Part shown: positions 45,160 to 57,776 of the stretch, piece after piece
How the letters are laid out: every line of letters begins with the position of its first letter
How positions within the stretch are numbered: position 1 is the stretch's first letter
NCBI GenBank assembly: GCA_018296165.2
Contig: JACKQL020000021.1
Location: forward strand, 248,001 to 312,000
Source of the DNA: Termitomyces sp. T153
Taxonomy: Eukaryota; Basidiomycota; Agaricomycetes; Agaricales; Lyophyllaceae
Length of the DNA stretch: 64,000 nucleotides
Reading direction: 5' to 3'
The notes under the pieces: generated by a model
The model's input: only the letters and a program-made list of their open reading frames with translations
Told to the model about the DNA's origin: nothing
Databases searched by the model: none
Translations under genes and position numbers: made by a program

Positions 45160-46375
45160 TTTGTAGTGTGCTCTTTGTGCCCATTGTGGGGAGCATTGCA
45201 ATTTCAAGGCACTGATGCAGAGTTCTCATCAGGACACCTCAGTGTGTATCCCATGTTAGATGAGGCACAAGAAGTGCCCCATTTTGCTGAGTTGGCATGC
45301 AGCCTGCATGTTGGAAAAACAGGGTTGGGATGTAGTGTGGATGGTGGAGCAGATGTTTAAAGGGCACAGAAGCAAGGTGTTGAGTTGGGGGTTCAGAGTG
45401 GAGGGTAGAGGAAGTGTGGGGCAGTCTGTGATGAAGATGGGGCCCCCATAAGGTGGGCAGAGAGAGGGGGCTTTGGTGGCATGCAATAAGGGGAAGCAGA
45501 GGGCATCTCTCTCATCAGAAGTGGGGCCCAGTAAGCAGCCACAGGGAGGGGAGTCAATGGCAGGCCCTCTGGGGCTATATGTGTACTCTCTAAGTTCAAG
45601 AGCTCTAGTAGAGGGATCTGGGGGGACCTCCAGTCTCTCCCCTACACTCTCTGAGATGTATTTTGGTAGTAGTGGGCAGAGGTGTTAACCCAACTGCTGT
45701 TGTCACATAAAGATGAAGTCTGAAGGGTGGAGAGGGACCATGTTGTGGTCCAGTAGAAGTATGATGAGGCATGGAGGGACCAAGACATGGTGCAGTGTGA
45801 ATTAGGAGTGGCTATGCAGATGATCACAGAGTGGTCACTGGAGGTACAGGGGTTGTGGGAATGGCTGGGGCAGCTGGAGGCACAGGCAGAGCAGAGGGTG
45901 GAGGTGCAGCAGGGGACCACAGAGGTGGAGGGGGCCAGAGTAGTGGTGGAGGTGGGGATACAATGGGAGGAGTGGCTGGCCAATGAGGTGGCTTCAGCAT
46001 GCAGGGATGATGCATGAGTTCTTTTTGTTCCTTGTCCTGCAGATCCTACTGATGCAAGCTAATAGATTGATCCAACAGCACCAAGTCCTCCTTGATGGAG
46101 CATTGGCTGCACATGCATTGGTGCAGGACAGGTTAGTGTAGATGCCTGGGGAACTCCCTCTGGAGTTGGAGCAGAGGTCCCAACAAATGGGAAGGCTATT
46201 TGCAGGGCATTGGCAGAGGAATGTGGTGGCCCCTGAGGCATGGTGGGAGGTTGTGACCAACATGGGGGAGCTTCTACTAGAGCAACCACAGGTCCTGGAT
46301 ATGGTGGTTGCCCAGATGGAGGTCAACTTAGTTGGGGGTGCAGTGTGGAGAATCTCAGAGAAGGAGGGGGAGTGA
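45160..46375 (+). pseudogene. Decayed cysteine-motif/coiled-coil gene (copy 2), antisense within the gypsy element
   Basis: Plus strand: CALCAHCGEHC (about 45,168-45,200), then VCIPC-stop-MRHKKCP (about 45,245-45,280), WHAACMLEKQGWDVVWMVEQMFKG, VYSLSSRALVEGSGGTSSLSPTLSEM (45,580-45,660) and a coiled-coil helix LWEWLGQLEAQAEQRVEVQ (45,850-45,910), ending GAVWRISEKEGE at 46,375. Stops and frame changes break it into at least five pieces. The paired Cys clusters look like a degenerate zinc-binding N-terminus. It lies between pol and the 3' LTR of the minus-strand element, in antisense. Homologous to 565-1,365. Function unknown. Confidence 0.55.
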
Positions 46376-46559
46376 GGAGGTTCTTGATTCCTTGCTCTGG
46401 CATTGCTGCCATCTTTTTTTGTTTGACTGTAACATACTGTATCTGCTGTCCATACACAATCTTTTTGGACTTCTACCCTGGTTGATTAAGTTTATGACTA
46501 TGAGAGGAAAACAAAAAAGAAAACATGCAGGAGTTGCTCACAAGAGTTGAATCTCTAAT

Positions 46560-49500
46560 GAATTCAGAGGTGAGGGTTACACCCACAAATGCCATCTGTG
46601 TCAACTATTTCCAGGGGTCCTGGAATTTGGTGGAGTATTGTTGATGGAAGTCCTAGAGTTTGGCAGGGGCTCCAGCAAGCTTTTTGCAGGGTTTTCAAGT
46701 GTTGTTCTCAGGACTGTAGCCCTTTCAATGAACCAGATAGTGAAGTCAACCATGGACCAAGTGGGAGTCAAGGATTTGGTCAATGTTGTAGTGATATTTG
46801 TCCTTGATCTTGATGGGGGGTGGTCAACTGGGACATTGTCCTAGGAAGGGGTCTGGAACATATTCTTTGAGGAGGCAGACATGGAAGATGGGGTGGAGCC
46901 TCTTCAGGCCCAGAAGTAGGTTGAGCTTGTAGACATGTGTCAGACCTTCTGGAGAATCTTGAAAAAGCTGAGCTGTTTGTAATCAAGCTTGATAGAGGGC
47001 CTCTAGGTCTTGAGATTTCATTGGTCAAGCCAAACCAAAGTGCCAAAGGACCAGTCAGGGGTGGGATCACATTGGGCATTGGCATGTTTGGAGTAGGCTT
47101 CATTGGTGGTGTTGATTTTGTTCTAGAGAAACTGGTGGAGAGATTGGAGGTCTTTGGCAACTTTGTGGGTGATATGGGAGAGGATATCCTTGAGGGATAG
47201 TGTGAGGCAGGGGTTGTAACCCTTGTTGGCATAGAAGGGGAAAATTCCAGTGGCAGAGTGAGGTGTGTTATTGTAAGTAAACTCGGTGAGGGGAAGTTCT
47301 GCACACCAGTCATTGTGCAAATAGTTAATGTAGAGGTGGAGATACTGTTCCAATGTCTGGTTTACTCATTCTGTCTGTTATCAGTCTCTGGGTGGTAGGT
47401 GGTTGGCAGATTGGTTTTTATTTCAAGCACCTTGCATAGTGATTGCCAGAAGTGGGAGACAAACAGTGGGCCATAGTCAAAGGTGATGTCATCCAGAAGT
47501 CCATACTTGGAGGAAACATGTTCAAGGAATAACTTGGCAAACTTTGGAGTGTTGTTGATGGTGTGGCAGGGGATGAAGAGGGCTTGCTTGGTGAGGTGGC
47601 AGATGACTATGAGGATTGCATTGAAGCCTTCAGAGTTGGGGAGTTGGACAATGTGATCCATCGAGATTTAGGAGCATCAACCAATAGGGAGAGGTTTCAG
47701 CAGGCTGTGAGGGCAGTGGTGGGGTACTTTGGCCTGGAGACAAGGTTTGCAGGCCCTTATGTATCATGTGACATCCTTCTTCATTCCTGGCCAAAAGTAA
47801 GTCCTAGAAATGAGTTGGAGAATCTTACAAATCCCTGGGTGTCCATGGAGTTTGTGGTTGTGGTGCTGCCAGAGTATGTTGAGGCAAATGTACTTGTGGT
47901 CCAGAGCATAGATTTGTCCACTCCAGAGTAGGAGGTGGTGGTCTGGAGACAGCATGAAGGGGTTGTCAGCATTTGACTTGTTGGCAGAGTTGCTGTGGGG
48001 TTTGTGCTAGGTGAAGAAGGAGTCTGGGGGTGAGTTCCTGATTTGGCAGAGGATTGCTTCTTCATTCATAATCAGTATGGCATGCAAATGCTCAGGGGGA
48101 ATTACCACCTGATGGTTGAACACATTCTGCTCAGCTTCAAACTTCTTCAGATACATGTCAGAACTCTGAGTGCATTGGGCTTCACACCAAGTCATCCAGG
48201 GCAGCAGTAGATGGTGAAGTTGTACTCCAAGGGGGTTTTGAACCATTGAGCTTGGCAGCAGCTGAGCTGTTTTGAGGTCATGAAGTACTGCAGATTGTTG
48301 TGGTTGGAGTAGACTTGAATATGGTGTGGAGATCCTTCAAGGTAGGCCCTCCACTGGTAGAAGGCTTCAACAATAGTGAGGAGCTCTTTGTCATAGACAT
48401 CATAATTGAGCTCTGTGGAGATCATTGAATGGGTGTAGAAGGTGATGGGGCAGAGATCCATGCCTCTGGAGTCTGACTGGAAGAGTATTCCAGTAATGGG
48501 GTAGTTGGAGGTGTCACATTCAAGGAAAATCTGTAGAGAGGGGTTGAAATGGTGGAGGATTGGAGTGGAGGTGAAGGCTTTCTTGAGGAGGAGGAATACA
48601 CTCTGGCACTTGCTGTCCAAGTTCCAAGGGGTGTCCTTTTATGTGAGTTGATTGAAGAGTTTGGTGATCCTAGAGTAGTTGTTGATGAATTAGCAATAAA
48701 AGTTAGCAAATCCCAGGAATGACTGTACCTCCTTGAGGTTCCAGGATGGGGGCCAGTTGAGGATAGCTTCAACCTTGGCAGAGTCCATACATACACCATC
48801 AGGAGTGATGATAACTCCAAAGTATTTGACCTCCATCATATAGAAGAAGCATTTCTTGGGTTTGGCATAAAGATGGTATTTGCAGAGTCATTCTAGGACA
48901 TGGCAGACATGCTTTGGGTGCATCCAGGTATACAATAACAAAAATGTTGTTCATGTTGTGGAAGATATCATTCATGAAATACTGGAAAGTGGCAGGGGAG
49001 TTAGTCATTCTGAAGAGCATCACTAGATACTCAAAGAGGCCATAACAGGTGCAGAAGGCAGTCTTCCATCCATGCCACAGAGCAATCTGGATGTTGTTGT
49101 AGCCAGAGCAGAGGTCTATTTTTGTGTAGATCTTGGCACTGCAGAGGTGGTCAACAAGGTCTCCAATCAAGGGGAGGGAATACTGGTTCTTTTTAGTGAC
49201 TTTGTTGAGTCCCCAGTAATCTACACAGAGTCAGAGAGACCCATCCTTCTTCTTGGCAAACAGGACTGGAGCACTGGCAGTGGAGATTGATGGGCATATA
49301 AAATCTTTGCTGAGCATGTCATCAAGGTAATCTTTCAGGGCCTAGAGCTCAATCTCAGACATGTTGTAGATTTTGCCAAATGGGAGTGAGGTGCCTTCTT
49401 TGAGATCAATTTTGTGATTGTAGGAGTGGTGCAGAAAAAGTTCTTTTGCACTCCCTTCAGAGAATACATCAGTGAATTTGTGATATACCGAGAGAACTAC

Positions 49501-50433
49501 TTTGTATAGGATTTGTTCCTCTGTTTTTGTTTTGGTGGGGTGGTCTCAATGCAGAGGTATTCTTCTAGTAGGGATGGCATGATTTGTAGTTGGAAAGCAG
49601 GGGTATGGCACCAATAATTTTGATGTTGAGGGCTCCAGGATTGATGGGAGTGGGTGATGGGGTGGCAGCAGCTGGGTCTGGAGTTATGGTGGGGTTGTCC
49701 AGAGGGGTTTGGTGTCATTGGTTAGGGTACCACAGGCCTTTGTATCAATTCTGGGGTTTGTTGGGGGAAAGCTGTCAGGTTTTATTCAAGTGGGGCCAGG
49801 GCAGAGGTACATTTTCATCACTTCCTTAGTCATAATTGAGGGTTGAGGGACTTTGGGTTGCTCCAGAGGTGCTGGCATCAAGGTTGGGGACATTGGAGCC
49901 CAAGTGGACTGGATGTGGCAGGGGATGGTGGCCACTGGGGACAGGGTCAGTAGAGAAGGGGAGGGTGGTGCAGAGGAGGAGGGTGTGGGAGGAGTGGGAA
50001 GAGAGATGTGCTGGGAGGGTGTCTGGGGTGAGTACTGTTGCACAGAGGAGTGTGGCTGGGGCAGAGAAAACATTGGGGTCTGGTCTGTAGTCTAGTGTGT
50101 CTTTGAGACCTAAACCACTGACTTGTTTTCTGTGAACTGATAGTTGCAGTCTTCTCTGTTGATGGTCTATATAGCACATCCCATTACCTGGCATTTAGGG
50201 CAACTACTGATAAGATGTCTCTGCTCACTATATAGGATGCATGTGCCCTCCTTTTGTTGCTTCTCCTGAGTCTTCTCTGGTATGTCAATCCAAGGCCAGT
50301 TCCAAATCTTGTTTGTGCATAGGGCTTCTTGATTTTTGCAGAGTCCTGAACATTGTCAAGGTTGTTAGAGTTAGCATCCAGGGGTTTCAGAGTTTCATGG
50401 AGGTCAGCAGCATTGAGTTGGGCAGGGGGGCAT
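46560..50433 (-). pseudogene. Ty3/Gypsy chromovirus gag(3')-pol, minus copy, broken
   Basis: Reading leftward: gag end and knuckle region (50,430-50,200), a protease-region frame (VFSAPA, ASTSGATQSP; 50,194-49,826), [21 protein letters not shown] and NIFVIVYLD (49,170-48,910), RNase H YPITGILFQSDSRG and LNYDVYDKELLTIVEAF (48,620-48,340), integrase zinc finger HHNHKLHGHPG...CKPCLQAK (47,900-47,720), integrase core MDHIVQLPNSEGF and YHPET (47,661-47,380), then the chromodomain end (to about 46,590). Compared with the plus copy, about 55 bp are missing just after YLD, removing the rest of the catalytic RT box. The gag 5' part, PBS and 5' LTR are absent because the copy ends at 50,433. Confidence 0.9.
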
Positions 50434-51139
50434 TGTCACGACCCACTCCCTGGATCCCTGACATCATTCCCAGCCCACTTGTATTCCTGGAGTCCCTCCC
50501 CCAATACCTTGTCAAAATCCCCAAACATCAAACACCCTCTGTGGCCACCCTGGGTAACTCTGATGCTTTTCTGGCAAACCCCAATGGCCTCCTAGCTAAT
50601 TCTGATGCCTTTTCCACAGCCATCCATGCTTCCCCTGACTCTCCTGAGCCCCTAGAACCCTCCCCCACCATTCCTGACCCTGTCATATGTCTCTGGCTTA
50701 CCACCCTGACTCACTCAACCTACTGTAAAGCATCACAATGACCCCAGAGCAATCTGTGCCCCCAACTGATCCCATTAGAATATCACCATGGCCTGCCCCT
50801 CAATGGCAACTGACACCTGTTGACTCTGCACAGCTCCATCAAGCCCCACCACCACATCCACTGCCTCCCAGAGCTCTCCAGTAGTCAGTATATAATCTGT
50901 AGAGTAGCACCTCATACTCTAGTCTTGATATTACATTGACTGATTACTTGGTCTCATGTTTCTTTCCATCTCTATTTCTGTTTTCATCTCAAATCTATCT
51001 CTTCTCTCAGTCTCATCTTGTCTCACCTCCATCTTGTCTTGATTGTCTCTACTTCCTTTGTCTCTCTAAGTTCTTTTCATCTCTGACATTGGTACAAACT
51101 CCATGCACATGCTACAACTCCTGAACATTCTTATAACAA
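50434..51139 (+). mobile_element. Truncated 5' LTR of the plus-strand gypsy element
   Basis: Starts TGTCACGACCCACTCC at 50,434, directly against the gag of the minus element. Contains 'gtatataatc' near 50,890 and the initiator-like 'tagtcttgatatt'. LTR homology stops at about 51,139, so roughly the last third (with 'cctagtaagg' and AACCTGACA) and the primer-binding site are deleted. Confidence 0.85.
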
Positions 51140-54100
51140 CTTACCTTCCCTGGGCAATGCAAGTCAACCCCCCAGCAGCAGGCCTCCCAACAGTGGACCA
51201 TCTGGAGGATGGGGCCCAGCCATGGGCAACTTTCCCCCCCAGCATGGAAACAGAAACAATTATTATTACTACTACAACACTGTACCCCTGCCCTAAACTC
51301 AAAACACACAGAATGATACTTGTGACACCCTGGCTGGGGAAGGAAAACTCAACATTCAAAAGCCCAAACCTTTCACTGGCTGTGACCCCCAGAAGTGGCA
51401 CATCTTTCTAACACAGTGTCTAACTATATTCCAAGCTAAGCCCATTACCTTCCAGCTTGAAAGCTCACAAGTAGCCTTTGCTGCATCATATTTGCAGGGT
51501 ATCACTTTTGACCATTACACCATGCTACTCCAATTCAATCCCAACAACTCCATACTCTCCAACTGGCTTGCTTTCACCCAGGAATTCTCTAGTAAGTTTG
51601 GCATCTTTGATACTGTAGCAGAAGCAGAGAAGAACCTCTTCAACCTCCAAATGCACAACAATGAACGCTTCACAATCTTCACTATATGATTCAAATGAGA
51701 AGCCTATGGAACTAGGTGGAACTATAATGCTCTCCAATTTGCCCTCCATCATGTCCTGCCTCAGCAGATCAAGGATGTCCTCCATCTCACACCCAAGCAA
51801 ACTACATATGATGGATACAAGGCACTTGTTACTTAGGTTGACCAGCATTACTGGGAAGACTAGAGCAAGAACATGGCACTGCAGACCTCATGGAACACCT
51901 CCAGCAACTCCATCTGGCAGACTGGAGCAACCAACAGCAATTGACCCTCAATCCCCATCAACCCCACCAACTCTGCACCCCATTTCCCTCTGGGCCAAGG
52001 ACCTTCCAGTGCCAATTGACTCCTAGGACAGCACCCCCCTGCCCAACTCAATGCTGCTGATCTCCATGAGGCACCAGAACCCCTGGATGCCAACCCCAAT
52101 GACCTCAATAACACCCTGGATTCTACTAATGGCCAAGAAGCCCTATGCACAAACAAGATTTGGAATAGACCATGGATTGACATACTGGAGGAGACTTGGG
52201 AGAAATAATGGAAGGAGGGTGCATGCATCCTATGTGGTGAGCAGGGACACTGTATCAGTAATTGTCCTAAACGCCAGGTGATGGGATGTGCCATGTGGAC
52301 TATTGACAGAGAAGATTGCAACTACTAGTTTACAGAAAACAAGTCAGCAGTTTAGGTTTTGAAGATGCACTAGACCACAGAACAGACCCTAATGTCTTCT
52401 CTGCCCCAGCCCCACTTCTCTGTGCAATGGTATTCACCCTAGACAACCTCCCAGCATACCTCCCCTCCCACTCCTTCACCACTCTCCTCCTCTGCATCAC
52501 CCTCCCCCTCTCTGACAACTCTATCCCCACATTGGTCAATAGCAGTGCCATGAATAACTTCATTGATGAATCCCTGATGGCACTTGCTTCCCAATGCCTC
52601 CAATGCCATCCCACTCCAATCCTCCTCAAGCTCTTTAACAGTGACCCCACCCCTGTCAGAGATATCACACACTGCCTAGAGACAACCATGATCTTCACCA
52701 ATGAGTAACAGCAAGAACTCCAATTACTTGTCACAAAACTACACCCCTCTGTCCCCATCATCTTAGGCTTCTTGTGGCTCTGCTCCACCAATTCATGCAT
52801 TGACTGGCCCAGCCTCACTCTCCACCTTGACCAAGACAACCTGACTGACTCTAAAGTCTGAGACTCTGATCAACCAACCCTGGACCCCCCCACAGCTCTG
52901 CTCAAGGTCCACACAGTCATTTGTCATCAATGTCTGACTTGACAGCTTGCCCAAGTTTCTCCCCACCCTCATTGACAGTGGTGCCTCTAGCACTTTCATC
53001 AGCAATCAACTTGACCTCCAACACAACAACCTTGATAAACTCCTTGAGCTCCAACTCTTTGACAGAAGCCCTGCCACAACAGGGATCACTCAATACCACA
53101 ACAACACCCTCACCCTCAACAATGACCTGCAGTTTTAGGCCTGGCTTCTTGTCACCCAACTCCCTCCATCAACTCTGGTCATGCTCAGACTTCCATAGCT
53201 GCAAGACATCAACCCCAACATTAACTGGAAAAACCTCACTATGCAATTTCCTGGCCCTAAAGCAAGTTTAGCAGCTGCCATCCCCCTCCACCTCCAGTCT
53301 ATCTTGGGCTCTGACATCCCTTACCCTGGTGCCAGCACCTCTGGAGCAACCCAAAGCCCCTTAACTTTTGATAGTAACCCAGAAGGTGAAGGAAATGCAA
53401 CTTTGCCTTGGTCATCCTTAATCAAATCATGACAGCTGCCCCCCAACATATCCTGGAATCAATACAAAGGCCTGTAGTATCCTAACCAGCCTCCACCACC
53501 ACTCCAGACTCAACCACTGCTGCCCCATCACCCACCCCTGTCAACTCCAGCAACCTCAACATTAAAATCATTAGCACTGTCCCCTTTGCACACATTTTAT
53601 AAGATGGCATCCCCACCTTTCAGCTACAAATCACACCAGCCTTACTGGAGGAGCACCTCTGTACAGAAACTACTCTGCTAGAGTGAAAAATGGAGAAGCA
53701 GATCCTATACAAAGTAGTTTCCCCAGAGTATCATGAATTTGCTGACATGTTCTCTGAGGGGAGTGCTAAAGGACTTCCCCTGCATTGCTCCTACAATCAC
53801 AAGATCAACCTCAAAGAAGGTGCCTCACTCCCATTTGGCAAAATCTACAACATGTCTGAGATTGAACTCTGGGCCCTGAAAGAATAGCTTAACAACATGC
53901 TTAGCAAAGGCTTCATATGCCCATTGATCTCTGCTGCCAGCACTCTGGTCTTGTTTGCCAAGAAGAAGGATGGATCACTCAGACTCTGTGTAGATAACCA
54001 GGGACTCAACAAAGTCACCAAAGAGAACCAGTATCCTCTCCCCCTGATTGGAGACCTTGTTGACTGCCTCTGCAGTGCCAAGATCTACACAAAGATAGAC

Positions 54101-56700
54101 CTCCACTCTGGCTACAACAACATCTGGATTACTCTAGGACATGAATGGAAGACTGCCTTTCACACCCACTATAGCCTCTTTGAGTACCTAGTAATGCCCT
54201 TTGGAATGACTAACTCCCCCACTACCTTCCAGTATTTCATAAACAACATCTTCCATGACATGAACAACATCTTTGTTATTGTGTACCTGGATAACATATT
54301 GATCTACTCATATTCACTGGTGGAGGACCTGGAGCACATCCACCACATCTTAGAATGACTCTGGGAGTACCACCTTTATGCCAAGCCCAAGAAATGCTCC
54401 TTCCATACAATGGAAGTCAAATACCTTGGAGTCATTGTCACCCCTGATGGTGTATGCATGGACCCCACCAAGGTCAAAGCCATACTCAACTGGCCCCCAC
54501 CATAGAATGTCAAGGAGGTACAGTTGTTTCTGGAGTTTGCTAACTTTTATCACTGATTCATCAACAACTACTCTGGAATCACCAAACCCCTCAACAAACT
54601 CATACAGAAGGACACTCCTTGGGATTGGGACAGCAAGTGCCAAAGTGTATTCCTCCTCCTCAAGAAGGCCTTCACCTCTGCTCCAGTCCTCTACCATTTT
54701 GACCCCCCCCTGCCAATCATGCTCAAATGCAATGCCTCTGACTATGCCATTGCTGGAATACTCTCCCAGTCAGACTCCAGAGGCAAGGATCTCCACCCCA
54801 TTGCCTTCTACACCCATTTGATGATCCCTGCAGAACTCAACTATGATATCTATGACAAAGAACTCCTTGCAATTGTTGAAGCCTTCTGTCAGTGGCAGGC
54901 CTACCTCAAGGGATCCCCGCACCACATTCAAGTCTACTCTGACCACAACAATCTGCAATACTTCACAACCATGAAGCAACTCAGCCACTGCCAAGCTCAA
55001 TGGTCTGAAACCCTCTCAGAGTACAACTTTACCATCCACTACCACCCCAGACAACTCAGCGCAAAGCCTGACACACTCACATAGAGGTCCAACATGTATC
55101 CAAAGAAGTCATTTGAAGCTGAGCAGAACACATTCAACCATTAAGTGGTAATCCCCCCCCCCAAACATCTACATGCCATGCTGATTTTAAATGAGGAAGG
55201 AATCCTCCACCAAATCAGAAATTCACCCCTGGACTCCTTCTCCACCCAGCATGACCCCTACAACAACTCTGCCAATGAGTCAAACACTAAAAACCCCTTC
55301 ACACTGTCTCTAGACCACTGCCTCCTGCTCCAGAGTGGACAAATCTATGCTCTGGACCACAACTCCATTCATCTTGACATACTCTGGCAACACCACAACC
55401 ACAAGCTCTGTGGGCACCCAGGAATTTGTAAGACCCTTCAGCTCATCCCCCAGACTTACTTTTGGCCAGGAATGAAGAAGGACATCATGCAATACATAAG
55501 GGCCTGCAAACCTTGTCTCCAAGCCAAGGTACCCCACCACCACCCTCATCAATTATTGAAGCCCCTCCCTGTTGGTCAGCACTCCTAGTCCTCAATCTCA
55601 ATGGATCACATCATCAAACTCCCCAACTCCAAAGGTTTTGATGCAATCCTCATCATCATCTGCTGCCTCACCAAACAAGCTCTCTTCATCCCCTGCCACA
55701 CCACTGACAATGCTCCAGAGTTCACCAAATTATTCCTCAAACACATATTCTCCAAGCACAGACTCCCAGACAACATCATCTCTGACTGCAGACCTCTGTT
55801 CACCTCCCATTTCTGGCAATTGCTGTGCAAAGTGCTCAAAATAAAAACCAACCTCTCCACTGCCTATCACCTGGAGACCAACAGACAGACAGAACAAGTA
55901 AACCAGACATTGGAACAGTATCTCCACCTCTATGTTAACTATTTACAGAACAACTGGCATGTGGAACTCCCCCTCACTGAGTTTATCTACAACAACACAC
56001 TGCACTCCACCACCAGAGTTTCTCCTTTCTATACCAATAAGGGCTACAACCCCTGACTTATGCTATCCCTCAAAGATATTCCCTCCCATGTTGCCCACAA
56101 AGTTGCTAAAGACCTCTAGTCCCTTCACCAGTTCCTCTGGGATGAGATCAACACTGCCAATCAAGCCTACTCCAAGCATGCTGATGCCTGATGCAAAATG
56201 ACCCCTGACTAGCCCTCTGGCATCTTGGTCTGGCTTGATTGAAGAAATCTCAAGACTCAGAGGCCCTCCATCAAGCTCAATCACAAGCATCTCAGTCCTT
56301 TCAAAGTCCTCCAGAAGGTCTCCATGCATGCCTACAAGCTCAACCTACCCCCAGGCCTGAAGGGCCTCCACCCCATGTTCCACATACAACTCCTCAAGAA
56401 ACATGCTCCAGACCCCTTCCCTAGGCAATGCCCCAGTCAACTGCCTCCCATTAAAGTCAAGGATGAATATCACTACAAGGTTGACCAAATCCTTAACTCC
56501 TGCATGGTCCATGGCCAACCCCAGTACTTGGTCTGCTGCAAGGGCTACAGACCAGAGGATAATACTTGGAAACTCCAAAAAAACCTTGACAGAGCCCCCA
56601 ACAAACTTCAGAATTTCCATTGATGGCACCCCACCAAGCCCTGGGACCCCCAGGACTAGCAAACACAGATGGCATTGATGGGTGTAACTCCTGCCTCTGG
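51140..56700 (+). pseudogene. Ty3/Gypsy chromovirus gag-pol, plus copy, broken
   Basis: Order of domains: gag core FTGCDPQKWHIFLTQCLTIF and WLAFTQEFSSKFG (51,350-51,700); knuckle CILCGEQGHCISNC (52,224-52,268); aspartic protease LIDSGASSTF (about 52,965-53,000); RT with KKDGSLRLCVDNQGLNK, KIDLHSGYNN, MPFGMTNSP and YLDNILIYS (53,950-54,310; the second Asp of YLDD is Asn); RNase H CNASDYAIAG and YDKELLAIVEAF (54,720-54,900; Asn replaces the first Asp); integrase HHNHKLCGHPG...CKPCLQAK (55,390-55,530), MDHIIKLPNSKGF, SDCRPLF and QTEQVNQTLEQYL (55,600-55,930); chromodomain YKVDQILNS...[15 protein letters not shown] (56,475-56,580). Multiple stops. No 3' LTR on this side. Confidence 0.92.
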
Positions 56701-56718
56701 ATTTATCAGGGATTCAAC

Positions 56719-57776
56719 TTCCACAAGTACTCCCTATATGCTTTATTCACTCCCCCTCACTTGGAATATCCATAGCTGCTTGAGCAATAATAGGCTGATT
56801 CAGTCTATTGACTCTTTTATGTATAGCAGCAGGCAGAGGTGGCACCAATCTAGGTAAGGGATTCTGTGAAGAGACATTCCATCCTTCAGTAAAACAGTTT
56901 CAGGAATGACCATAGAAAATGGATCATCAGTAGGTGCTAGCTGCATACTAGGTCTTTCTGAAGAGCCAGAAGTGGTGGCTATAGATTGGTGGTTATTTTT
57001 AAGCCTCAATCCCCTAGATCCTATACCCCCAGATCCCATAGATTGATTGTTACCCCCAGTTTCTATACCCCCAGACCCCAACTGCAGTGGTTGGGACAAC
57101 CACAGTATTGATCTGTTCCAAAGATCTATTGTTTCTAATTGCACAACACTCATCAGGATCTGTCATTTGTAACTGTTCAAGTCTCCTTTGAATCCTAGCT
57201 TGTTGCCTTTGGCTTTCAGGAGTAGTATGTGGTTGCCTGAAACATCAATTGTTAAGCATTTTGATAGTCAAAAACCATTTAAATCAACTTGCATGATGAG
57301 ATATTCAATACATCAATATCAATAGCTCAGTGTGGATAAGGATTTAGTGATAAGCTTGTTAGTCAACATCAATCAATCAATAGATGTGACCAAACATACC
57401 TTGTTGTGTGGCCTCCTTTCCACAACTTTGGAAACCCCCAATGTTTGGTCATGTTGTAGCAAAAAACATGCAAGGCATGAAAAACAGTGTCCACTAAATT
57501 GTGTTTGGCCTTTTTCATCCCTGCAGATTATCTGGCACCTTTCACACATAGTCAAATGATGTTATATACTTATTCAAGTTGTTTACTGTAATTATTTTTA
57601 AAGAAAACATGTTCAAAGTACCAAAAACAGCCAACTTGTATTGTGTTCACCCTTAAAGGCAATTATTATGCCAGAATCAGTCAGCATTAGTCAGGCTTAC
57701 CTCAGCACAATCCAAAAAACTTATCACATATAATAGGCACAGCCACTTTCCCAGGAGTTGTCACATATATTACAGA
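56719..57776 (-). mobile_element. Helitron copy B, right part with its 5' terminus
   Basis: From about 56,760 it matches copy A at 6,783-7,835: N-terminal coding remnants (56,800-57,153, RGLRLKNNHQSIATTSGSS) and the 5' non-coding region. The end is TCTGTAATATATGTGACAAC on the minus strand, ending at 57,776 and followed by T (A on the element strand). This fits the A|TC target context of Helitrons. The 5' terminal motif is shared with 27,233. Confidence 0.8.

Noticed and set aside
49826..50095. Plus-strand Gly/Glu/Val-rich frames (84 and 80 codons)
   Set aside because: Antisense of the gypsy gag-protease region; no independent motif.
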